A stretch of DNA of 64,000 bases from Streptomyces sp. A3M-1-3 (lineage in GTDB: Bacteria; Actinomycetota; Actinomycetes; Streptomycetales; Streptomycetaceae): contig NZ_JANAVP010000016.1 of NCBI RefSeq assembly GCF_024213665.1, forward strand, positions 1-64,000, given 5' to 3'. Position 1 is the stretch's first letter. Every line of letters starts with the position of its first letter. The position numbers were made by a program, and so were the translations under genes. Shown piece by piece: positions 29,601 to 37,309 of the stretch. Below the pieces are notes generated by a model. The model was given only the letters and a program-made list of their open reading frames with translations, did not search any database and was not told the origin of the DNA.

Positions 29601-32600
29601 AACTGGACCGCTGGGCCAATCGCATCGCCCGCCACCTCCGGGCACGCGGCGCCCGCCCGCACACCCGGGTGGCGCTCGTGCTCGAACGCTCACCGCTGCT
29701 CATCGCCGCGATCCTCGGGGTGCTGAAGACGGGGGCCGCCTACGCGCCGATCGACCCCACCCATCCGCCCGAGCGCATCGAGTTCATGCTCGCGGACCTC
29801 GCCCCTACCGTCACCGTGGACGAAGGACTCGCCGACGAGGACCTCGACGGGTACCCGGACTCGCCGCCCGAGGCCGTCGGCGTCGGCGAGCAGAGCGTCG
29901 CGTACGTGATGTACACGTCCGGCTCCAGCGGCCGCCCCAAGGGGGTCGAGGTGACCCACCGGAACGTGGTCGACCTCGCGCTCGACGGCTGCTGGGGTGC
30001 CCACCGCCGCGTCCTGGTCCACTCGGCGCACACGTTCGACGCGTCGACGTACGAGCTGTGGGTGCCGCTGCTCGGCGGCGGCACGGCGGTGGTGGCACGC
30101 GCCGGCAGGCCGGACACCGCGGAACTGGCCCATGTCATCGCCGAGCGGGCGGTGACCGGGCTGTGGCTGACCGCCGGGCTCTTCGCCGTGATGGCCGAGC
30201 AGCACCCAGAGTGCTTCAGCGCCGTCCGCGAGGTGTGGGCGGGCGGTGACGTACTCTCGCCGACCGCCGTCCGCCGGGTCCTCGACGCCTGTCCCGGCCT
30301 CACCGTGGTGAACGGGTACGGCCCGACGGAGACCACCACGTTCGCTGCCCGGCACCGGGTGTCCTCGGTGGACCGGTGCACCGACCCGCTGCCGATCGGC
30401 GAACCCATGGACGGCAGCCGGCTGCTGGTCCTGGACGACCGGTTGCGGCCGGTGCCGCCCGGTGTGGTGGGTGAGCTGTACATCGGGGGGGACGGGGTGG
30501 CCCTCGGGTACGCGGGCCGGCCGGGCCTGACCGGCGTGCGGTTCGTTCCCGACCCGTTCGGGCCGCCGGGGGCGCGGATGTACCGCACGGGCGATCTGGT
30601 GCGCTGGAACACGGCCGGGAGCCTTCAGTACTTGGGCCGGGCCGACAACCAGATCAAGCTCCGCGGCTTCCGTGTGGAGCCGGGTGAGGTCGAGGCGGTG
30701 CTGCGCGAGCAGGACGGTGTGGCGCATGCGGTGGTCGTCGCGCGCCAGGACCGGCTCGGTGAACGCCGACTGGTCGCCTACGTGGTACCCGACGCGTCCG
30801 CGTCCTCCGACGGCGACGCCGTCGAGCACGTCGGCGAGTGGCGTGAGATCTACGACGACATGTACGGCGAGACCGCGGTCGACCCGGGCGGGGTCGGCGA
30901 GGACTTCACCGGATGGAACAGCTCCTACACCGGCCGGCCCATCCCGCTGCCCGAGATGCGGGCCTGGCGCGAGGCCGTGCTCAAGCGGGTGCGCGACCTG
31001 CACCCGCGCCGGGTGCTGGAGCTCGGCGTCGGCTCGGGCCTGCTGCTGGGACCGCTGGCGCCGGAGGCCGAGGAGTACTGGGGCACCGACTTCTCGGCAC
31101 CCGTCATCGAGCGGCTGCGTGCCCAGGTCGCCGCCGACCGGCGGCTGTCGGACAAGGTGTCCCTGCGCTGCCGGCCGGCCGACGACCCGGACGGTCTGCC
31201 GGCGGGGTTCTTCGACACGGTGATCCTCAACTCGGTCGTGCAGTACTTCCCGGACGCCGACTATCTCACCCGGGTGCTCGACATCGCGATGGACCGGCTC
31301 GCGCCCGGCGGACGCATCGTGATCGGTGACGTCCGCAACTACCGGACCCTGCGGACGTTCAGCGCCGCGGTCCACCGTTGCCGACAACCGGACGACGGCC
31401 CGGCCGCCGTGCAGGCCGCGGTCGAACGCGCGGTGCTGGGCGAGAAGGAACTGGTCATCGACCCGGGCTACTTCACGCGCTGGGCCGAGGCGCGTCCGGA
31501 CGCCGTCGCCGACATCCGCCTCAAGCAGGGCGCTCACCACAACGAGCTCACCCGCCACCGCTACGAGGTCGTGCTGCACAAGGAGCCCGGCCGACCGCTG
31601 CACCTGGCGGACCTGCCCGCGGCGGTCTGGGGAGCGGACGTCCATGAACTGGCCGACGTGGAGACCGCGCTGGCCCGGCACGGCGGCCAACTGCGCCTGA
31701 CCCGCATCCCCAACTCCAGGCTGGCAGGCGAGGCCGGCGAGTGGGGCGCCCCCGTAGAGTCGGGGGGCACGCTCGACCCCGCCGAGCTGGAGGCATGGGG
31801 CACCGCACGCGGGCTCGCCGTGTACTGCACGTGGTCGGCACAGGCGGCGGACTGCTTCGAGGCGGTCGTCCTGCCCGACGTCGACGCCTCCTGCTGCGAC
31901 GGCGTGTACCGGCCGGCCGATGCCCCCTCGTCCCGCCTGGTGAACGTGCCCGCGGTGTCCCGCCGCGTGTCACGGCTGCCCTCGCGGCTGCGAGAGCAAC
32001 TCGCGGGCCGACTGCCGGAGTTCATGATGCCCGGCGAGATCACGGTCCTCGACCGGCTGCCGCTCACCGAGAACGGGAAGGTGGACCGCGCCGCACTGCC
32101 CGAGCCCGACCCGACCGGCGGCGACTACCGCGCGCCGCGCACGCCGCGCGAGGAGGAACTCGCCGGGCTGTTCGCCGAGGTGCTGGGCCTGGACCGGGTC
32201 GGGATCGACGACGACTTCTTCGCCTGCGGCGGCCACTCCCTGCGGCTGACCCGCCTCGTCTGGCGGATCCACGAGAAGCTGGGCGTGGACGTGCCGATCC
32301 GGACGGTGTTCCAGTACCCCACGGTGGCCGAGCTCGCCGCGCAGCTGTCCGCGGACACGCAGGTGGGCTTCGAGGATCCGTTCGCCGTGCTGCTGCCGAT
32401 CCGCACCGAGGGGGAGAAGCCCCCGCTGTGGTGGCTGCACCCGGGCGGCGGGCTGAGCTGGCCCTACATGGGCTTCGCCCGGCACGTGGACCCCTCCTGG
32501 CCGCTCTACGGCATCCAGGCGCGCGGCTTCGACGGAACCACACCGCCGGCGAACTCCGTCGAGGAGATGGTCGACGACTATCTGCAGCAGGTGCTGGAGG

Positions 32601-33115
32601 TCCAGCCGAGCGGCCCCTACCACCTGCTGGGCTGGTCCTTCGGTGGCACGCTGGCCCACGCCATGGCGGCGGAACTGCAGCGCCGCGGGCACGAGGTGGC
32701 GCTCCTGGCGCTGCTGGACTCCGCGCCCTCCAGCCACTTCGCCGACCTGGAAGCTCTCGACGAGGCCATGGTGCGCCGATTCCTCGCCAATTACATGGGT
32801 CACCTGGCCGGCATGGAGGAGTACCCGTCCCTGGTGGCCACCGCCTCGTCGATCTTCGTCGGGCAGATGGAGCAGATGCGGCGGTTCACTTCACCGCGGT
32901 ACCGCGGCGATGTCGTCTTCTTCAACGCACTCCTCGACCCGGAGACACACGACAAGCGGGAGTTGGAGGAGGAACTCGAGGTGCTGTGGCAGGAGCACGT
33001 CGACGGCCGGGTGCAGCGCATCGACGTCTCCTGCGCTCACAACGAGATGTACTGGCCACGGAACGCGGCTGAGATCAGCCGATTCATCAACCGGATTCTG
33101 CGGGCCGCGAAGTGA
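23651..33115 (+). CDS. ecm7: NRPS2: C-A(Cys)-MT-T-C-A(Val)-MT-T-TE (Ecm7-like)
   Basis: The protein is 3154 aa. Domains in order: C (HHIAGDGGS near residue 129), A1 (FTSGSTGRPKG near 641, GGATEA in place of YGPTE near 785), N-methyltransferase (VLELGVGSGLLL near 1017, between A8 and A10), T (GGHSLLATRL near 1430), C (HHIAADGWS near 1616), A2 (YTSGSSGRPKG near 2090), a second N-methyltransferase (same motif near 2455), T (GGHSL near 2858) and thioesterase (GWSFGG near 2993, catalytic His near 3129). The A1 pocket reads about D-L-F-D-F-S-L-V-W-K with FDLSVFDIFG, cysteine-type; A2 reads D-A-Y-W-W-G-G-T-F-K, the valine code. The product unit ends in N-Me-Cys-N-Me-Val, and the thioesterase should dimerise and cyclise it. 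TTA codons occur at 24182 and 24269. Confidence 0.92.
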   Translation: MIPLSYAQRRMWFINRFEGPSSTYNIPLLLRFHGALDTGALRAAFQDVIVRHEVLRTMFGDVDGQPFQRILDPAEIELPWKDWGRVAPDRVPGVVSSVAGSWFDLSVDIPLRGCLVQCGEEEFVLVLVIHHIAGDGGSLAPLARDVSVAYRARVAGSATEWSELPVQYADYALWQQELLGDKSDPASVLSVQTAYWREELAGVSKPLPLPLDRPRPEVASFRGGSVETGLSSELLARIEGLARARGVTVSMVLQAALVVLLHRWGGSRDVTVGSPIAGRTDEALNDLVGLFVNTWALRVQLNSERSFEWVLDQVRRKALAAYDNQDVPFERLVELLRPERSTAHHPLFQVVFAWQNNVPPQLDMPGLTVSMEPLPTGTAKFDLFFNLAPDESTGSVVGEIEYATDLFDRSTVEDIAARFVRVVEQVVADPRSTVGAVDVLTDAERKHSSPETTPAALPETTGTPLDAEERRKILVEWNDTAREFPCPGPIHLLFEEQAERRPDAIALRWAGGTMTYGELNRQANRIAWELKERGVGPETVVGVGTPRGPVMIAAVFGVLKAGGAYLPLEPSLPADRVAGMLADAGASVVLSTPDTERWAVPDGVELVEVGGPEASPASLSPEAERNPEPVAGPDNTAYIIFTSGSTGRPKGVAVTHRPVHNLLNWCYSTFEFGPHDVALCVTSLGFDLSVFDIFGLLGRGGGLYIADATQQRDPRLLLDVLLTEPITFWDSVPTTLNQVASLLSGNTGYEGTDDLRLVFLSGDYTPLSLPDEVRRVFTGAEIISLGGATEATVWSNYFRVRDIDPQWRSIPYGRPIDNARYYVLDENMEPCPVGVEGDLYIGGDCLCVGYVNRPELTAERFIDDPFSARDGDRLYRTGDRASFFPDGNICFLGRADNQVKLRGFRVEPGEIEHTLTRHPAVRQAIVTAREDHPGDLRLVAYVVADTEAVDSARGADEQVGEWQEVYDQAYLDAADRELGEDFTGWNSSYTGEPIPLDEMRAWREAAVERVLCWSPRRVLELGVGSGLLLAHLAGRVEEYWATDFSSSVIERLRHQVTRAGLSDRVRLRCQAADELSGLPRGGFDTVVLNSVVQYFPNERYLEQVLNGAWELLAPGGRIVLGDIRRANSLRVLQAGVQRAKHPDAAPAVLRNAVEQAVLLEKELVVDPAWFLRWSERTGGAGVDVRIKDGTHHNELTRHRYEVVMHKPGAGEPGELRRLDAVPSLVWDGHLGRLAGRVRDHAAPVVRITAVPNARLTGEVTTARDLGHEDSAASQVPSLDPADVRAWAARHGWDAVVTWSANAVDQVDVILFRDGSVSGAPLTGTYVPAAGERALVNDPADAGAITALLPALRAYLRETLPEYMVPAAIVPIGSVPLTDNGKPDRRALPVPDYTAGSGGRAPSTPEEESLCALFAAVLGLDRVGVDDNFFTVGGHSLLATRLVSRVRAVHGVEIPIRLVFQAPTVAELAAHLTTLSNVRPPLLPQDRPERLPVSFAQQRLWFIHRFEGPSATYNVSLALRMRGELDAAALRRAVHDVVVRHESLRTVFGEADGQPYQQILEPTAIEVPWQKREVTEAELPDALRDAARLPFDLAGEIPLRAWLFRISELESVFLICAHHIAADGWSALPLAQDLTAAYGARRGGRPPEWEPLPVQYADYTLWQRELLGNSDAPGSLYRRQLDYWTTHLAELPETVELPTDRSRPAVASYAGDLVPLELDDQLTEGVRRLARETGATVSMVLQAGLAAMLTRLGVGTDVPIGSPIAGRTDEALNRLVGFFVNTWVLRADTSGDPGFTELVGRVRETSLAAYDHQDIPFEHLVEVLNPVRSPAHHPLFQVCLALQNNARPEFALPGLTVSEEPFSIGTSRFDLFISLTEIDDDGPARIDGSAEYATELFDAGTITTLLERWLHFLRQVVAAPDTPIGAVDILADGERAALTRWGGQGRDARFVAGTLHQRFAATAAATPDATALVSADGTLSWTYAELDRWANRIARHLRARGARPHTRVALVLERSPLLIAAILGVLKTGAAYAPIDPTHPPERIEFMLADLAPTVTVDEGLADEDLDGYPDSPPEAVGVGEQSVAYVMYTSGSSGRPKGVEVTHRNVVDLALDGCWGAHRRVLVHSAHTFDASTYELWVPLLGGGTAVVARAGRPDTAELAHVIAERAVTGLWLTAGLFAVMAEQHPECFSAVREVWAGGDVLSPTAVRRVLDACPGLTVVNGYGPTETTTFAARHRVSSVDRCTDPLPIGEPMDGSRLLVLDDRLRPVPPGVVGELYIGGDGVALGYAGRPGLTGVRFVPDPFGPPGARMYRTGDLVRWNTAGSLQYLGRADNQIKLRGFRVEPGEVEAVLREQDGVAHAVVVARQDRLGERRLVAYVVPDASASSDGDAVEHVGEWREIYDDMYGETAVDPGGVGEDFTGWNSSYTGRPIPLPEMRAWREAVLKRVRDLHPRRVLELGVGSGLLLGPLAPEAEEYWGTDFSAPVIERLRAQVAADRRLSDKVSLRCRPADDPDGLPAGFFDTVILNSVVQYFPDADYLTRVLDIAMDRLAPGGRIVIGDVRNYRTLRTFSAAVHRCRQPDDGPAAVQAAVERAVLGEKELVIDPGYFTRWAEARPDAVADIRLKQGAHHNELTRHRYEVVLHKEPGRPLHLADLPAAVWGADVHELADVETALARHGGQLRLTRIPNSRLAGEAGEWGAPVESGGTLDPAELEAWGTARGLAVYCTWSAQAADCFEAVVLPDVDASCCDGVYRPADAPSSRLVNVPAVSRRVSRLPSRLREQLAGRLPEFMMPGEITVLDRLPLTENGKVDRAALPEPDPTGGDYRAPRTPREEELAGLFAEVLGLDRVGIDDDFFACGGHSLRLTRLVWRIHEKLGVDVPIRTVFQYPTVAELAAQLSADTQVGFEDPFAVLLPIRTEGEKPPLWWLHPGGGLSWPYMGFARHVDPSWPLYGIQARGFDGTTPPANSVEEMVDDYLQQVLEVQPSGPYHLLGWSFGGTLAHAMAAELQRRGHEVALLALLDSAPSSHFADLEALDEAMVRRFLANYMGHLAGMEEYPSLVATASSIFVGQMEQMRRFTSPRYRGDVVFFNALLDPETHDKRELEEELEVLWQEHVDGRVQRIDVSCAHNEMYWPRNAAEISRFINRILRAAK

Positions 33116-33161
33116 CCCTGACCAAACCCCTGACCGGTGGAAAGTGATCTGGAGGACACGG

Positions 33162-33374
33162 GTGAGCACCAATCCGTTCGACGATGAGAATGGCCGGTTC
33201 CATGTGCTGGTCAACGACGAGGACCAGTATTCGCTCTGGCCCACGTTCGCCGAGGTGCCGGCCGGCTGGCGTATCGCCTTCGGGCCGGCGGGACGGGCGG
33301 AGAGCGTCGCCTACGTGGAGGAGAACTGGGCCGACATGCGGCCCCGCAGTCTTCAGGAGGCGATGAACCGGTAA
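33162..33374 (+). CDS. ecm8: MbtH-like protein (Ecm8-like)
   Basis: The protein is 70 aa from a GTG start with GGAGG at 33151-33155. It shows the MbtH signature: NPFDDENGRF at the start, SLWPTFAEVPAGW in the middle, and ENWADMRP near the end, with the conserved Trp residues. MbtH proteins are small chaperone-like activators of A domains. It lies 46 nt after NRPS2 and is likely required by the Trp-loading didomain and possibly by the main NRPS A domains. Confidence 0.93.
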   Translation: MSTNPFDDENGRFHVLVNDEDQYSLWPTFAEVPAGWRIAFGPAGRAESVAYVEENWADMRPRSLQEAMNR

Positions 33375-33539
33375 GCCACAGCGCCGTGTTGCGGGGAGCG
33401 GGCCCCGGGGCCGCCCGGAACACATCGGTGCTGCCGCCCGATTGCCAGCCATAACGACCGAACTATCATGGCTTTCCACCAGTTACGCACGCACGGCAGA
33501 CGTAAGTGCGCCATATGCAGGCACAGATGGTGACCCATT

Positions 33540-34076
33540 ATGAGCGTCAACGGGGAGGCTAGTGCTGTGGGAGGCACAAACAGCGACGTCATGTTCGTCC
33601 GATGGCCGGCACAAACGGACCTTCGGAATCGATGTAAGAGGGAAGGCTTACCCCGTCTTCTCGTCGTCGAGGGAGGTGCACGTCCGCCGGTCTGCAACGA
33701 CCCATTTGAAGACTGGGTTCGTGCACCGATATCTCGGGATGACCTGGATGCTCGGGTCAGAGCGTTGCAGAACCGGCTCGACAGCCGTCAGGTTCCGACA
33801 CTCGATTCGGCCGGAACGCTGAGTTTCGGACAGCAATCCATCACCATCTCGAATGCCCAGACCGAACTGATGGAGCTGCTCATAGAACACTTCGGGGAGG
33901 TGGTGTACCGGCACGAACTCGCGCAGCGCCTTGCCGAGCGAGTGCCGATGCCGATGGTGACGAGAAATTCGCTCGACCTGCACATCATGCGCCTCCGTCG
34001 CCGCCTGTCCCCGATGGATCTGGTCATCCGGACCGCGTGGGGCCGCGGCTACGTGCTGGAGAACGCGGTCTCCTGA
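33540..34076 (+). CDS. OmpR-type winged-helix transcriptional regulator with a TTA codon
   Basis: The protein is 178 aa. The C-terminal half has the PhoB/OmpR winged-helix pattern: a beta-lead-in, TELMELLIEHFGEVVYRHEL, then NSLDLHIMRLRRRL as recognition helix and GRGYVL as the wing. The first roughly 75 residues are not a recognisable receiver domain and lack phospho-acceptor acidic residues, so this is an orphan regulator. A TTA codon at 33648-33650 (residue 37) would make translation depend on bldA tRNA, coupling the cluster to development. It sits directly after the biosynthetic genes and is the best candidate pathway-specific activator. The start is uncertain; a downstream ATG exists at residue 18. 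Confidence 0.75.
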   Translation: MSVNGEASAVGGTNSDVMFVRWPAQTDLRNRCKREGLPRLLVVEGGARPPVCNDPFEDWVRAPISRDDLDARVRALQNRLDSRQVPTLDSAGTLSFGQQSITISNAQTELMELLIEHFGEVVYRHELAQRLAERVPMPMVTRNSLDLHIMRLRRRLSPMDLVIRTAWGRGYVLENAVS

Positions 34077-34170
34077 CCAGGGACCGGTGGTTGTGCCCGA
34101 CCGGCTCGGGGGGCCTGGCGGCTCGGCGGGAAAGGAACTCAAACGTCGCTTGACCCGCCGTTTCGCCCGT

Positions 34171-35385
34171 TCACTGTTCTCTCAGCGCGGCCAGGCGGAG
34201 TCCGTCCTGTGACGGTGTGAGGACAGCCGTGCCGTCGCTGATGTGCAGGACTGCGTCGGCCCTGTCGAGGGTTGTCCGGTCGAGCGGGATGTAGCCCTGC
34301 CGCGGGGTGGTGTCGGTCCGCGTGCGGGCGGGAGCGACCGTGGTGCCCGTCGTCAGACCCCAGGTGCTGGTACGGCTCTGGAGGAAGCCCTCGTAGGTGT
34401 CCGGCTCGGGATCCCGAAGCCCTATGGCTTCGCTGCGGCCCAGGCTGCCCGCGACGAAGGTGTACTGCTCGCCCAGCATCGACCCCACGATGGTGCCGGC
34501 GCCGGACCAGGTGACATCCATGTCCGCCTGGTGCCAGGAGCTCTGGTTCCGCTGCAGGTGGAGGTTGTGGGCGAAGACCAGCGTCGCGCCCCGTCGTCCC
34601 TCGTCGCTTCGGATGTCGAGGAGGTTCTGGGCCATGAGCGCGTCCCGGACGGCGAGCAGGCGGGAGAGCCGTGCACTGAGGTCGAGGTGCTGTGCTGCCT
34701 GCTTGTGATACCGCAGCAGGCCGAGCCCGGCGGTGAGGTGCGTCTTGGCCCGGAGCCACTCGGCGTGTGAAGCCGCCGCGGTCCTCTCCGGCGCGTGCGC
34801 GTAGAGCAGGGTGAGCATGTCGTCGGCGATCAGTCGCAGCCGCTCGGCCTCGGGCGTGGCACCGATCGACATGGCCGGGTCCATGACCGCCTCCGTGCGG
34901 CTCCAGCGTTCGTCGTCTCCGAGGAGCCCCGCGAGGTCGAGGTCGAGTCGCAGGTAGTCGCGGGCGTGTTCGAGGTAGCGCCGCGGGCTGGGTGCGCCGG
35001 CGTTCTCCAGCGGGGCGTCGAAACCATGGAAGGCCAGGCACTCCTCAGGCGGCCGGTTCTGGTTGTGGTCGCGCATCCACGCGATAAGTCGCCTGTTGGT
35101 TTCCAGGTCGCCGAAGCCGTGGGAGAAGCCTTCGCTCATCACCGTGTCGAGGCTTCCGATTCCCTCCTGGACGAAGTCGTTCACGATGAGCGCGGCCACG
35201 CGATCGGTTTCGAGGGCGATCGACCGGAAGCCGCGCTCGGCCAGCTGAACGAACAGTTCGTTGCGGACCCACCCGAAGGCGGGTTCCTGGTGCGTCGGTT
35301 CACCGAGGGCCAGTACGTCACATGGGGCGATGGTTAGGTCCCGAATATCCTGTCTCATGTGTCTCATGTGTCTCAATTGAACCAT
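34171..35385 (-). CDS. Erythromycin-esterase-family hydrolase
   Basis: The protein is 404 aa. The family hallmarks are the early LGEPTHQEPAF segment with the catalytic-type His, the ALETDR segment with Glu, and the HNLHLQRN segment late in the protein. Erythromycin esterases open macrolactone rings; many family members have unknown substrates. Since the neighbouring cluster makes a cyclic depsipeptide, an esterase able to open or modify ester bonds could be resistance-related, but this is inference. Translation from 35385 includes a 9-nt tandem repeat; later ATGs inside that repeat are possible starts. The MerR gene ends 48 nt upstream on the same strand, so they may be co-regulated. Confidence 0.75.
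   Translation of the reverse strand: MVQLRHMRHMRQDIRDLTIAPCDVLALGEPTHQEPAFGWVRNELFVQLAERGFRSIALETDRVAALIVNDFVQEGIGSLDTVMSEGFSHGFGDLETNRRLIAWMRDHNQNRPPEECLAFHGFDAPLENAGAPSPRRYLEHARDYLRLDLDLAGLLGDDERWSRTEAVMDPAMSIGATPEAERLRLIADDMLTLLYAHAPERTAAASHAEWLRAKTHLTAGLGLLRYHKQAAQHLDLSARLSRLLAVRDALMAQNLLDIRSDEGRRGATLVFAHNLHLQRNQSSWHQADMDVTWSGAGTIVGSMLGEQYTFVAGSLGRSEAIGLRDPEPDTYEGFLQSRTSTWGLTTGTTVAPARTRTDTTPRQGYIPLDRTTLDRADAVLHISDGTAVLTPSQDGLRLAALREQ
35351..35376. repeat. Tandem 9-nt repeat at the esterase start
   Basis: TGTCTCATG is repeated twice and followed by the partial copy TGTCTCAA. On the minus strand it encodes Arg-His-Met repeats within the first 12 codons of the esterase gene and supplies three alternative ATG starts in the same frame. 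Confidence 0.7.
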
Positions 35386-35433
35386 TGAAAGACCCTTTGA
35401 GACTTTCGAAGGCTTCAGCTGCCCAGTTGCCGC

Positions 35434-36198
35434 TCAGCCGTGTTGTGAAGTTTCAAACCGTTGGTCAGGTCGCGGGAGGGGCGGGGCGATGCCGAGGAGG
35501 GCCACGTACTGGCCGAGCCGGACGGCCGCGTCGAGCATCGAGACCCCCCGGGTGGTGAGTCTTCGCCGCCAGTCGTCGAGGGCGGCGGACAGCGCCTCGG
35601 TGCCGCCGGCCGTACGGAGCTGCTGGACCACGGTGGAGATGTGCTCCAGCGAGTAGCCGCCGCGCCTGAGGAGATGGGCGAGTTCCGCGTCGCGGATGTC
35701 GTTGGCGCCGTACATGCGGTGTCCGGTGACCGGCTCGCGGGCGGGGGCGAGGATGCCCGTCTCCTCCCAGTTGCGGAGGGTCGCAGCGGTGACGCCGAGG
35801 CGGCGGGCGAGTTCTCCGATGCTGAGGGTCTCGGTGCCCGCGGGTGCGTGCGCGGCGGTGTCCGCGCCGGTGGTGAGGTGCTCGACGGCCTGTCCGACCG
35901 CGTCCAGTGTTACCCGGTCACGCAGCAGTTGGGCGTGGCCGCGGTCGACGGCGGTCAGCGCGGCGTCGAGTTCGCCCGCGTTGAGCGCCCCCATGATCTG
36001 CCCGCTCAGTGCGTAGCCGTGCGCCGGGATGAGCGCCAGATAGGCGCGCAGGGCCGCCGCGTGCACCTCGGTGTAGGTCCGGTAGCCGGACGCGGTGCGT
36101 TCGGCCACCGGAATGCATCCGTCCCGCTCGTAGTTGCGCACCGCCTGGGTCGAGATGCCGTGCTCGCGGGCGAGATCGAAGGGGCGCAGGTAATCCAC
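35434..36198 (-). CDS. MerR-family regulator with two HTH domains
   Basis: The protein is 254 aa with two MerR-type helix-turn-helix units: residues about 3-60 (FDLAREHGISTQAVRNYERDG) and about 125-185 (SIGELARRLGVTAATLRNWEE, then TGHRMYGANDIRDAELAHLLRRGG). TioE-like and other tandem-HTH MerR proteins regulate drug-response genes. The start at 36198 is a GTG with no Shine-Dalgarno sequence but a -10-like TAAAGT only about 8 nt upstream, suggesting a leaderless message. It is divergent from the DrrAB-like exporter and co-directional with the esterase, so it may control both. Confidence 0.8.
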   Translation of the reverse strand: MDYLRPFDLAREHGISTQAVRNYERDGCIPVAERTASGYRTYTEVHAAALRAYLALIPAHGYALSGQIMGALNAGELDAALTAVDRGHAQLLRDRVTLDAVGQAVEHLTTGADTAAHAPAGTETLSIGELARRLGVTAATLRNWEETGILAPAREPVTGHRMYGANDIRDAELAHLLRRGGYSLEHISTVVQQLRTAGGTEALSAALDDWRRRLTTRGVSMLDAAVRLGQYVALLGIAPPLPRPDQRFETSQHG

Positions 36199-36200
36199 GG

Positions 36201-36250
36201 TTTTAAACTTTAGCGCACCAACCCTTGCAGCCTTTCCTAAAAAGTTTCAA
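36201..36250. promoter_or_regulatory. Candidate MerR operator in divergent promoter
   Basis: In the 130-nt A/T-richer gap between the MerR gene and the ABC exporter, TTTAAACTTT (36202-36211) and its near inverse AAAGTTTCAA (36241-36250) form a wide inverted repeat. The arm sequence TTGAAACTT recurs on the minus strand at 35449-35457, upstream of the esterase gene. Confidence 0.4.
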
Positions 36251-36328
36251 CGGGTATTGCAGGTATACGCTTGAGCGTCAGTGAGCAGGGAAGTTCAGCG
36301 GTTCGTCCCGAGAAGGGAAACCTGGTAA

Positions 36329-37309
36329 ATGCCGGCAGCGATCGAAGTGGCTGGACTGTGTAAGAGTTTTGGACCGGTGGCGGCACTCGATCACCTTGAC
36401 CTCACCGTGCCGGAGGGCACGGTGCACGGGCTGCTCGGCCCCAACGGAGCAGGCAAGACGACCGCCGTCCGCGTCCTGAGCACCCTGCTCAGGCCGGACG
36501 ACGGGATGGCCGAGGTCTTCGGCGTCGATGTCCGCGTCGACCCATGGCGGGTGCGGTCCACCATAGGACTGACCGGCCAGTACGCCGCGATCGACGAATT
36601 GCTGACCGGGCGCGAGAACCTGCACATGATCGGCAGGCTGTTCCGGCTGTCCAAGCCCGACTGCAGGGCACGCGCCGGCGAGTTGCTGAAGCGCTTCGAC
36701 CTGGGCCAGGCGGCCGACCGGCAGGCGAAGACGTACTCGGGCGGGATGCGCCGCAGGCTCGACCTCGCCGCGAGCCTCATGGCACGGCCCAGACTCATCT
36801 TCCTCGACGAGCCGACCACCGGCCTGGACCCGCGCAGCCGCCTCGATGTGTGGCGGATCGTGGGCGAGTTGGTCACGGAGGGCACGACCGTGCTGCTCAC
36901 GACGCAGTACCTGGAGGAGGCCGACCACCTCGCCGACTCGCTGTCGGTGATCGACAGGGGCAAGGTCATCGTGAGCGGCACACCGGACGAACTCAAGGCG
37001 CAGGTGGGCCATGACTGGGCCGACGTGGCCCTCATCGACGGCGCCGCCGTCGAGAAGACCAGGGAGATCCTGCGGCGGAAGCTGGGCACCGAGCCGGTCG
37101 TCGACCTGGAGACCATGCGGGTGCACGCGCCGCTGTCCGACGGCGGCACGCTGGCCGATCTGCTGCATCTGCTCAGGGGCTCCGGTGTCGCGATCCGCGA
37201 CGTGGCCGTCCGCCGCCCCACCCTCGACGACGTGTTCCTCGCCGTCACCGGCCACCCCGCCGAGCGCAAGACCGACGAGCAGGACGCTGGAAAGGACGGT
37301 GAGCGGTGA
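36329..37309 (+). CDS. ABC transporter ATPase, DrrA-like drug exporter
   Basis: The protein is 326 aa. It has Walker A GPNGAGKTT, signature YSGGMRRRLDL, Walker B LIFLDEPTTGLDP and the long C-terminal extension typical of DrrA-family subunits that export antibiotics such as daunorubicin. It overlaps the permease gene by a TGATG junction. With the UvrA-like protein this recreates the DrrA/B plus DrrC combination known from an intercalator producer, so export of the cluster 1 product is plausible. An alternative is regulation by the divergent MerR protein for an unrelated drug. Confidence 0.88.
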   Translation: MPAAIEVAGLCKSFGPVAALDHLDLTVPEGTVHGLLGPNGAGKTTAVRVLSTLLRPDDGMAEVFGVDVRVDPWRVRSTIGLTGQYAAIDELLTGRENLHMIGRLFRLSKPDCRARAGELLKRFDLGQAADRQAKTYSGGMRRRLDLAASLMARPRLIFLDEPTTGLDPRSRLDVWRIVGELVTEGTTVLLTTQYLEEADHLADSLSVIDRGKVIVSGTPDELKAQVGHDWADVALIDGAAVEKTREILRRKLGTEPVVDLETMRVHAPLSDGGTLADLLHLLRGSGVAIRDVAVRRPTLDDVFLAVTGHPAERKTDEQDAGKDGER

